This document shows, one piece after another, positions 1-10,485 of a stretch of DNA of 43,054 bases. This stretch comes from Actinomycetota bacterium. Lineage in GTDB: Bacteria; Actinomycetota; JAICYB01. Every line of letters starts with the position of its first letter. The first letter of the stretch is position 1. Location of the stretch: NCBI GenBank assembly GCA_035540895.1, contig DATLFR010000151.1, positions 1-43,054 of the forward strand. Reading direction: 5' to 3'. The notes beneath the pieces were generated by a model. It did not search any database. It saw only the letters and a program-made list of their open reading frames with translations, and was not told the origin of the DNA. A program made the position numbers and the translations under genes.

Positions 1-1418
1 GTACTGGACCACGTATGAGTGATGCAGGCCCCGGCGGTCCATCCCCTCCGTCACCTCGGGCGGCACGGTGCCGAGGTCCTCACCGACCACCGATGCCCCC
101 GCTCTGGCCGCCTCGAGCAGCAGTATCGCGTAGAGCTCCTCCGCGGGGTAGGTGACGTAGACGCCCTGCGACGGGTCCAGGCCCTCGGGCACCCAGAAGA
201 GGCGGTGGAGCCACATCACGTGGTCGACCCGCAGCAGGGTCGCGTAGCGCAGGAGGTAGGCGACGGTCGCGCGCACGTATCGGTAGCGGTCGGAGCGGAT
301 CCGATGGGGGTGCAGGGGCGGGAACCCCCAGTCCTGCCCCTGGGTGAAGAAGGCGTCCGGGGGAGCCCCGCCGGACGCGCCGAGCGCGAACGACTCCCGG
401 TAGCGCCACACGTCGTACCCGCCCCCTGAGACGCCGAGCGGCATGTCGAGGTAGAGCCCGGACCCCCGCTCCCGCGCGGCGGCGCCGACCGCTTCCAGCT
501 GCTCGTGCGCCAGCCACTGCGCGTAGAGGTGGTAGCGGGCGCGGGGATCGTCGACCGCCACCAGCGCGTCGTCGGGCCAGGCGGGCCACCCCGCGGCATG
601 CTCCTCGCAGGTGGCTCGGAACCGGGCGTACGTCTCGAGGTCGGGGTTCTCCTCCAGGTGACGCCGGAACCCCTGGGGCGGCGCGGCGAAGAAGGTCTGC
701 GACATCGGCTCGAGCACTCGGCGTTTCGCGGCGGCGGCCGCCCTGTAGTCGACGAGGTCACCCGACCTCAGACGCTCGAGCGAGTCCGCGAACGCACGGT
801 CGGCGAGGATCCTCCGCGCCTCGTCGCTCGTGTCGACCTCGGGTGCGGCGAGCGGGTCGACGTAGAGCTCGTTCGCGTACAGCCGGCTGACCGGGGAGTA
901 GGGGCTGGGCTCGAACGGGTCCGTGTAGAACTGGGCCAGCATCGGCAGGGTGGCCACGATGCCCCCGCCCAGCGACGCGGTCCACTCGATGAGCTCGCGC
1001 AGGTCCGTCAGGTCGCCCGTCCCCCAGTCGCGTCCGGACCGCACCGCGTACAGCGGGACGAACAACCCCCAGGAGTGACCCTCGGGTCGCGGGAGCCGGG
1101 CGGGAGCCGAGATCACGAGCGATGGCTCACCCCTCGCGTGGTGGAGCTCGTGGTACCCGGGCGGCAGGGGAGCGGAGGGATCGGCCTCCTCTCCGTCCTC
1201 GGTCACCACGGTGGCGCGGGAGCCGCGCGGCAGCTTCCCGTCCCAAGCCACCACGACGCCCGGGTCGTCCTCCCACGGGATGGTTCCGTCCTGCACGCCC
1301 AGGGCCTCGAGCGCTGCGGCCAGTGACTCGTCCGAGGCCTCGACCTCCTGGTCGCGCACGTCGCGGTACGACGCCTGGATGCCACAGCGCTCGGCGAGCC
1401 CGCGCAGCTCCTCCCCGC

Positions 1419-1422
<4 letters not shown>
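1..1422 (-). CDS. malQ: 4-alpha-glucanotransferase (amylomaltase), 3' end cut by window edge
   Basis: GH77 enzyme that transfers maltosyl and longer glucan units between alpha-1,4-glucans in the cytoplasm. The frame is open from the ATG at 1422 to base 1 (474 codons, no stop), so the C terminus lies outside the window. Seen: the family's core region with the nucleophile motif LLRVDH followed by WLHRLFW, and further on the acid/base motif VVGEDLGTVPPEV; a GG-rich substrate-loop region (GVSGGGYDVWRY) precedes them. The third catalytic Asp expected downstream is beyond the edge. The start ATG overlaps the stop of treS-mak as ATGA, so it is translationally coupled and the last seen gene of the glgE operon. 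It would link maltose and malto-oligosaccharides made around TreS/GlgE to longer glucans. I chose this start because of the overlap and because the residues after it match a MalQ N terminus. Confidence 0.9.
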
Positions 1423-4744
<3,322 letters not shown>

Positions 4745-4748
<4 letters not shown>

Positions 4749-6721
4749 AGGTAGGACTCGAAATCCCGCTCCGTCCGGTGGCCGGTGGCGATCCTGAACA
4801 CGTGCGCAGGCACGGACCCCGGGTCGAGCTGGACGAAGTTGTGGTCGCCCTGCCACTGGTACCGGGCGTCGGTCAGCAGGTCGTGCACCTGGTACGTCGG
4901 ATGGGCGTCGATCCCGAGGTCCTCGGTCGGTAGGTGGACCCATCCCGACTGGACGTTGAACGGGTCGAGGTTGACCACCACGCACACCAGGTTCTCGCCC
5001 TCTCGCTTCGTGTATGCGATCAGCTGCTCGTTGTCGATGTGGTGGAAGCGCAGGGAGCGGTCCGAGCGCAGTGCGGGGTTCGACCGGCGGATCCCGTTCA
5101 CACGGGAGATGAACTCGGCCAGGCTGTCCGGGTCCTTGAGGTCCCAGCTGCGTATCTCGTACTTCTCGGAGTGCAGGTACTCCTCCGAGCCCTCCCGGAC
5201 GGGCTCGTGCTCCATCAGCTCGAAGGCGGGTCCGTAGATCCCGTAGCTGGCGCCCAACGTGGCGGCGAGGACGAGCCGGGCCATGAACGCTCCCCGGCCG
5301 CCGGTCTGGAGCGTCTCGTGGAGGATGTCCGGCGTGTTCGGCCACAGGTTCGGCCGGAAGAAGTCCACCACCGGGGGCGACGTGAGCTCGGTGAAGTACT
5401 CCGTCAGCTCGGACTTCGTGTTCCGCCACGTGAAGTAGGTGTACGACTGCGTGAACCCGAGCTTGGCCAGCCGGTACATCACCTTCGGCCGCGTGAACGC
5501 CTCAGACAGGAAGATGACGTCGGGGTGCTCCCTGTGAACCTCGCCGATCATCCACTCCCAGAAGGCGAAGGCCTTCGTGTGTGGGTTGTCCACGCGGAAG
5601 ACCTTGATGCCGCGTCCGATCCAGAACCAGACCACATCGGCCAGGGCCCGCCACAGGTTCTCCCAGTCCTGCGACTCGAAGTCGATGGGGTAGATGTCCT
5701 GGTACTTCTTCGGGGGGTTCTCCGCGTACTGGATGGTGCCGTCGGGGCGCTGCTTGAACCACTCCGGGTGCTCCGCTACCCATGGGTGGTCGGGCGAGCA
5801 CTGGTAGGCCAGGTCGAGGGCGACCTCCATGTCCAGCTCGCGGGCCCGGGCGACGAGGCGGTCGAGGTCGGCCATGTCGCCGAGGTCGGGGTGCAGGGCC
5901 GTGTGTCCGCCTTCGGGAGCCCCGATGGCCCACGGGCTCCCGACGTCGTCGGGGGTGGGGTCGAGCGTGTTGTTGCGGCCCTTGCGGTAGGACGTCCCTA
6001 TCGGGTGTATGGGGGGCAGGTAGACGATGTCGAACCCCATGCCGGCCACGTAGTCGAGCCGGTCGGCGACGTCGGACAGGGTGCCGTGGCGGCCCTCGCT
6101 CCCCCAGGACCGGGGGAACAGCTCGTACCAGGCGCTGAACCGGGCGCGCTCCCGGTCGACCGCGACCTCCAGTTCGCGTGGCCACGTGGTGGACAGGGAC
6201 CGGTCCGGGTACCGGGAGGCGATCGCGGCGACGTCGCTGTCCATCGCGAGCTGCGGGTCGCGGGCAACCCTGTCCGCCCATCGCAGCAGGAGCGCTGCGT
6301 CGTCCCCCGAGGCTCGTCCAGCCGCCTCCCTCAGCAGCAGACCGCCCTCGAGCAGCTCGACCGATACGTCCTGGCCCGCCTCCACCTTCTTGGCGAGGCC
6401 GTACCTCCAGGTGGCGAAGTGGTCGACCCAGGCCTCGACCGTGTAGGCGTACCGGCCCATCCGTTCGAGGGGGAAGGAGCCCCTCCACACGTCGTTGTGG
6501 TCGGGCCGCATCGGCGTCTCCCGCCAGGTGTGGGTGTCGGGAGCCTTCCACCGCAGCAGAACGGCGATCCTGTCGTGTCCGTCGCAGAACGCGTCGGCCT
6601 CCACGACGAGCTGCTCGCCCACCGTCCGTTTCACTGGAAAGCGCCCGGCGTCCACCTCGGGGCGCACGGCGTCGATGACGGCGCGGCGCCGGCCGTCCTC
6701 GCTCGGGTGGTCTGCGGTCAT
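4745..6721 (-). CDS. glgE: Alpha-1,4-glucan:maltose-1-phosphate maltosyltransferase GlgE
   Basis: GH13_3 transferase of 658 residues that extends alpha-1,4-glucans with maltosyl units from maltose-1-phosphate, releasing phosphate. Seen: an N-terminal all-beta/helical region (1-190) as in GlgE, then the GH13 barrel with AWYELFPRS, nucleophile D378 (VFRVDNPHTKAF), acid/base E407 (FLSEAFTRP) and D465 (PNTPDIL), which match the catalytic triad of characterised GlgE enzymes. The length is normal for the family. Start: ATG at 6721 has a good purine-rich site directly upstream (AGGTGAGGGG); an in-frame ATG at 6739 is the alternative. The stop overlaps the treS-mak ATG. A TACAGT hexamer at 6761-6766 on this strand could be its own -10 element, so it may be transcribed separately from the upstream yihY gene. 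First gene of the glgE-treS/mak-malQ operon; a branching enzyme (GlgB) is not in view. Confidence 0.95.
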
Positions 6722-6760
6722 CCCCTCACCTGTCCCCATCGCGCGACGACTCGACACCCA

Positions 6761-6766
6761 ACTGTA
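6761..6766 (-). promoter_or_regulatory. Candidate -10 hexamer for the glgE operon
   Basis: TACAGT (TAnnnT) on the minus strand, about 22 and 40 nt upstream of the two candidate glgE starts. No convincing -35 is visible 17 bp further upstream, which lies in the 3' end of the yihY gene, so this is a weak call resting on hexamer and position only. Confidence 0.3.
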
Positions 6767-6768
6767 GG

Positions 6769-7668
6769 TCACTCCTTCGGAGGCGCCGGACGGCCCGCCG
6801 CCGGGTACTCCTTCTCTATCTCCGCGTTCAGCTCGGCTCCCAGCAGCAGGGCCAGGGCGCTCACGTAGACGAAGAGCAGGATCACGATCGGGGCAGCGAG
6901 CGGCCCGTAGGTGGTGCCGCCTTCGATGCTCACAGCAGCGTACACACGCAGGAGCCCCCCACCGATCAGCCACAGGAGGGTGGCGACGACCGCGCCGGGC
7001 ACGTCACGCATGAGGGGGGTGCGTCTCCCCGGTGCCAGGTGGAAGATGAGGACGATGAAGGCGATCCCGGCCAGCAGGACACCCGGCCAGTAGCCGATGC
7101 GCCACGCGGTGGCGAACGCGTCGCCCAGCCCCAGGGGGTCGCCGAGCGCCTGTCCGAGGCGGGGGCCGGCCACCACGAGGGGGATCAGCACGACGGCGCC
7201 CACCACGCCGATCAGGGTGAGGCCGAGGGAGATCAGCCGTCGCTTGACGGCCGACCGCTTGTCCGGCACGTCGTAGGCGATCGCGACCGCCTGCATGAAC
7301 GCGTTGGTCGCCCGCGACGCCGACCACAGCGCGATCAGCAGGCCGACCCCGATCACGTCCGCGCGCCCCCCGACGAGGAAGTCGTTGACGACGTCTTCCA
7401 CCCCGGCCTGGGCCTGGGGGGTGAGGAAGGTGGACACCACCCCCATGATCTGGCTCTGGATCCGCTCAGCCGCCTGGGGGCCGAGAGCCTCGGCGATGTA
7501 GCCGACCGACCCCAGGACGGCGAGGAGGGTGGGGGGGGTGGAGAGGAGCGCGAAGAAGGCGACCTCGGCTCCCAGCCCGGTCACCCTGTCCTCGACCGCG
7601 CTCGAGAGCGTCCGCCGCGTCAGGGCCCACAGCTCCGCCGGGTTGCTGGGGCGGCGCCTGGCTCCCAT
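6769..7668 (-). CDS. YihY/BrkB family inner-membrane protein
   Basis: 299-residue polytopic membrane protein of the YihY/BrkB (formerly 'ribonuclease BN') family; its biochemical role is not established and the nuclease name is obsolete. Seen: about six hydrophobic segments (near 30-55, 100-125, 140-165, 185-210, 215-240, 250-280), the family-typical beginning with a conserved AEVAFFALLSTPP stretch near residue 34, a GVGLLIALWSASRATNAFM stretch in the middle, and YGPLAAPIVILLFVYVSA with GAELNAEIE near the C terminus. It starts with ATG without a Shine-Dalgarno site but with TAGACT exactly 6 nt upstream, which suggests a leaderless transcript. It is divergent from arfB across a 32-bp gap and ends 47 bp before glgE on the same strand. 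Confidence 0.85.
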   Translation of the reverse strand: MGARRRPSNPAELWALTRRTLSSAVEDRVTGLGAEVAFFALLSTPPTLLAVLGSVGYIAEALGPQAAERIQSQIMGVVSTFLTPQAQAGVEDVVNDFLVGGRADVIGVGLLIALWSASRATNAFMQAVAIAYDVPDKRSAVKRRLISLGLTLIGVVGAVVLIPLVVAGPRLGQALGDPLGLGDAFATAWRIGYWPGVLLAGIAFIVLIFHLAPGRRTPLMRDVPGAVVATLLWLIGGGLLRVYAAVSIEGGTTYGPLAAPIVILLFVYVSALALLLGAELNAEIEKEYPAAGRPAPPKE

Positions 7669-7680
7669 CGAACGAGTCTA
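7669..7680 (-). promoter_or_regulatory. Leaderless-type promoter (-10 TAGACT) of the yihY gene
   Basis: Reading the minus strand, TAGACT (7680-7675) is followed by 6 nt and then the ATG at 7668. A TAnnnT hexamer at this distance places the transcription start on or next to the A of ATG, the arrangement of actinobacterial leaderless genes. No SD motif is present. Confidence 0.5.
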
Positions 7681-7688
7681 TGCGGCCG

Positions 7689-7700
7689 TAGCCTGGGTCC
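7689..7700 (+). promoter_or_regulatory. Leaderless-type promoter (-10 TAGCCT) of arfB
   Basis: TAGCCT at 7689-7694 followed by 6 nt and the ATG at 7701. It sits 8 bp from the opposed hexamer of the yihY gene, so two divergent promoters share a 32-bp gap and each one's -35 region would lie in the other gene's 5' coding end or the gap itself. Confidence 0.5.
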
Positions 7701-8129
7701 ATGGAGGGCGTCCGCGTGAACGGCGGTCTGACGATCCCGATGTCCGAGCTCGAGGTGCGGTTCTCGCGCGCCGGCGGTCCGGGCGGTCAGAACGTCAACC
7801 GCCGGGAGACGCGGGTCGAGGTCGTCCTCGACGTCGCCGGCGCTCCGTCCATCGGGCCGCGTCGGAGGGCTCGCCTGCTGGAGGCTCTCGGCTCCCGCCT
7901 GGACGCCGACGGGCGCCTGCGCGTGGTCGCCTCCGAGCACCGAACCCAGGCCGCGAACAAGGAGGCTGCCCTGCAGCGCCTGGCCGACGTGCTGCGGGAG
8001 GCCCTGAAGCCTCCACCTCCCCCGCGGAGGCGGACGAAGCCCAGCCGGGGCGCCACCGAGCGCAGGATCGCCTCGAAGAGGGCGCGGGGCGAGCGCAAGC
8101 GGGAGCGGTCCTGGAGGCCGGAGGAGTAG
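7701..8129 (+). CDS. arfB: Peptidyl-tRNA hydrolase ArfB (ribosome rescue, GGQ domain)
   Basis: 142-residue release-factor-like protein that hydrolyses peptidyl-tRNA on stalled non-stop ribosomes. Seen: the GGQ catalytic loop in RAGGPGGQNVNRRETRV (about residues 22-38), and a lysine/arginine-rich C-terminal tail (about 103-142: PPPRRRTKPSRG, RRIASKRARGERKRERSWR) that in the family enters the mRNA channel of the stalled ribosome. The length and order fit ArfB rather than RF1/RF2. Two starts are possible: ATG 7701, fitting the leaderless promoter, or GTG 7716, which has GGAGGG 7 nt upstream inside the same coding region; both keep the whole domain. The neighbour yihY is divergent. Another release-factor-like protein (eRF1 type) lies at 16264-17391. 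Confidence 0.92.
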   Translation: MEGVRVNGGLTIPMSELEVRFSRAGGPGGQNVNRRETRVEVVLDVAGAPSIGPRRRARLLEALGSRLDADGRLRVVASEHRTQAANKEAALQRLADVLREALKPPPPPRRRTKPSRGATERRIASKRARGERKRERSWRPEE

Positions 8130-8139
8130 GGAGGGGCGT

Positions 8140-10410
8140 CTAGCCCTCGAGGGCGAGCAGCTGGAAGTGGGGCGCGGGGGAGCCGAGCAGGAACCCTTGC
8201 GCGCCCCAGAACCCCATCGACTGGACCATCTGCAGGTCCTCGGGCGACTCCACCCCCTCGGCGATGGCGCGGGCCCCCGTCTGTCCGACGAGCAGCCGGA
8301 TGCCCTGGAGCAGGCGCCGCCTCGACGCATCGCCGGTCGCGCCGTGCACGAACGCCATATCGACCTTCACGTAGGTGAACGGGAGCCTGGCCAGGAGCTC
8401 GAGGTCGGCCCCGCCCGAGCCCAGGTCGTCCAGAGCGACCTCGAAGCCGGCCTCGCGGCACAGCCGCAGGTTACGGGCGAGCATCTCCGAGGTCGGGGAC
8501 CGCTCCTGCTCGGTGACCTCGATCACCACGCGACGGGTGGTCAGCCCGGCCTCGAGGACGGGTCCGACGAGCTCGTCGACCCGGAAGGACGGATCCTCTA
8601 GCACGGCCGGTGAGACGTTGAGGAAGAGCAGGCAGGACGGCGGGATATCCGCAACGGCCGCGAGCGACACGGACCGGCAGACCCGGTCGAGGTCGGGGAC
8701 GAGACCCATCGTCCCGGCCGCGCGGAACAGGGTCATGGTGGGCGCGCTCCCCACGTCCGGGTGGAGCCGGCAGAAGCTCTCGTACCCGATGACGCCTCCC
8801 GTGCCGAGCTCGACGATCGGTTGGTAGAGGGGGACCAGCTGACGCTCCCGCATGATCGCGGGGAGGTCGAGCCCGAGGACGCTCCCCTCGTAGGCGTCCT
8901 CCCTAACCGAGGTCACTGCGACCGCGTCGCCGCCGGCCATCTTCACCGCGTACATCGCCGCGTCCGCCCGGCCGAACAGCTCGTCGGCGGCCGCGCCGTG
9001 ATCGGGGAGGGAGGCGATCCCGCAGGAGATCGAGAGGCGGAGGTCCTTGCCTCCCCCGAGGGCCTCCCGCGCGACCGAGCGCCTCACCCGCTCGGCGAGA
9101 CGCGCCGCGGCGGCGGGCGGCGTCTCGGGCAGGATCAGCGCGAACTCGTCCCCCCCGAGCCGGAACGCGGCATCCCCTCTGCGCAGGTTCCGGCGGAAGT
9201 GCTCGGCCAGCCGGACGAGCACCCGGTCGCCGGTCTGGTGGCCCCAGGCGTCGTTGACCTGCTTGAAGTCGTCGAGGTCTAGCAGCACCAGGCTGACCGC
9301 TCGGCCGTGGCGCGAGGCGCGCTCCGTCTCGGAGCTCCACCGCTCGTGGAACGCGCGGCGGTTCCCGAGCTCCGTCAGCGGGTCGAGCAGGGAGGCCTCC
9401 AGGGTGCGCTGATACAGGAGCGCGTTCTGGATGGCTACCCCAGCCTGCGCAGCTATCGAGCGCGCCAGCGCCACCTCGTCCGGTCCGTACCGGCCGGCGT
9501 GCGACGAGTCGGCGTAGAACAGGGTGCCCAGCAACCCGTCGCGGGTGATGATCGGGCTGATCATGAAGCTGCGCAGCCTGAAGTGCTCGGCGATCTGACG
9601 GGAGGCGGGGTCAGCGGCCGCCACATCCGCGACGACGAGATCCTCGCCCCTTTCCAATCGTTCGAACTGCGGGACGTGGGTCAGCTCGACGCCGCGCAGG
9701 CCCTGGAGTCCCGTTGCCATCTCGTCGGAGACGCCCGACGTGTAGACCTCGAGGATCCGGCGCTCCTCAGCCTCGAGACGGTAGAGGATCACGTGCTGCG
9801 AGCCCATGACCTCCCGGGCCTCGTCCACCAGGGTCTGGAAGACACCCTCCTCCGACATCTGCGCGCCGAGGGCCGTTCCGATCCGGGCCAACGCCTGGGC
9901 CCTGACCCGGGTCCGCTCCTCGCGGTCGGTGATCCAGGCCAGCCCTTCGCCCACCAGCACGCACACCGGGATCGTCAGCGCGGCCGACCAGGCTCCCCCG
10001 GGCGCGGTGGGTCGGAGGAGCAGGGGGACGACGTAGGCGGCCGCGCCGAGCGGGGCGAAGCGCAGGGCGGTCCATTGAGGGTGCCCCATGCCGATCCAGG
10101 CGAAGACGACGACGTAGAAGACGCCGAACGTGTACGGGTAGTCGATCGTCCCCCAGTAGTTGCCGGCGGCGATGAGGACGAGCGCCACCGGGACCAGGGT
10201 GAGCGAGGCCGTCCTCGGCCACCTGTCCCACGGCGCGGCGACCGCGAGCCCCCCCGCGGCCGTCGCGGCGAGGCACACGCCCACGACGGCCAAGCGGTCC
10301 ATCATGGGGGGTCCGGGCAGGAACAGGTACCCGGCCGTGAAGAACCCGCTGCCGATCAGGAGGAAGCCCGCGAGGCGTCCGACCAGCGACGAGGAGATGG
10401 ACGTCGACAT
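8140..10410 (-). CDS. Membrane-bound GAF-GGDEF-EAL cyclic-di-GMP signalling protein
   Basis: 756 residues. Order: about six membrane segments (11-160), a GAF domain (about 175-330), GGDEF (340-500) and EAL (515-750). The cyclase site is canonical (GGDEF 419-423) with an RxxD inhibitory I-site (RRGD 410-413) five residues before it. The phosphodiesterase motif reads ESF rather than EAL (544-546), but the other expected metal and catalytic residues are present: N598 (FLNVSP), E631 (VIEVTE), D661-D662 (ALDDLGSG), K682 (YVKVD), E718 (AIAEGVES), Q738 (GAQGF). It is therefore probably able to make and cleave cyclic-di-GMP, with net output unknown. The membrane region closely resembles that of the sensor kinase at 41579 (shared PWxRWP, VVVFA, AAYVVP, IPVCVLVGE). 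It is divergent from the S2P-Lon fusion across 75 bp. Confidence 0.93.
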   Translation of the reverse strand: MSTSISSSLVGRLAGFLLIGSGFFTAGYLFLPGPPMMDRLAVVGVCLAATAAGGLAVAAPWDRWPRTASLTLVPVALVLIAAGNYWGTIDYPYTFGVFYVVVFAWIGMGHPQWTALRFAPLGAAAYVVPLLLRPTAPGGAWSAALTIPVCVLVGEGLAWITDREERTRVRAQALARIGTALGAQMSEEGVFQTLVDEAREVMGSQHVILYRLEAEERRILEVYTSGVSDEMATGLQGLRGVELTHVPQFERLERGEDLVVADVAAADPASRQIAEHFRLRSFMISPIITRDGLLGTLFYADSSHAGRYGPDEVALARSIAAQAGVAIQNALLYQRTLEASLLDPLTELGNRRAFHERWSSETERASRHGRAVSLVLLDLDDFKQVNDAWGHQTGDRVLVRLAEHFRRNLRRGDAAFRLGGDEFALILPETPPAAAARLAERVRRSVAREALGGGKDLRLSISCGIASLPDHGAAADELFGRADAAMYAVKMAGGDAVAVTSVREDAYEGSVLGLDLPAIMRERQLVPLYQPIVELGTGGVIGYESFCRLHPDVGSAPTMTLFRAAGTMGLVPDLDRVCRSVSLAAVADIPPSCLLFLNVSPAVLEDPSFRVDELVGPVLEAGLTTRRVVIEVTEQERSPTSEMLARNLRLCREAGFEVALDDLGSGGADLELLARLPFTYVKVDMAFVHGATGDASRRRLLQGIRLLVGQTGARAIAEGVESPEDLQMVQSMGFWGAQGFLLGSPAPHFQLLALEG

Positions 10411-10420
10411 GACTAGATAT

Positions 10421-10432
10421 CGGCCGCGGCCG
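10421..10432. repeat. 12-bp perfect palindrome between divergent genes
   Basis: CGGCCGCGGCCG is fully self-complementary and lies in the 75-bp gap between the cyclic-di-GMP gene and the S2P-Lon fusion gene. It could be an operator for either gene, but short GC palindromes arise easily at this base composition. Confidence 0.3.
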
Positions 10433-10485
10433 GGCCCCCATGAACACGGGGCGTCGGGACCGGCCTGGCGGGTATAGAGGGCGCC

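Noticed and set aside
544-546. Idea that the EAL domain of the cyclic-di-GMP protein is dead because its motif (residues 544-546) reads ESF
   Set aside because: The other catalytic and metal residues (N598, E631, D661-662, K682, E718, Q738) are all present, so activity is still plausible. Start and end here are residue numbers of the protein at 8140-10410.
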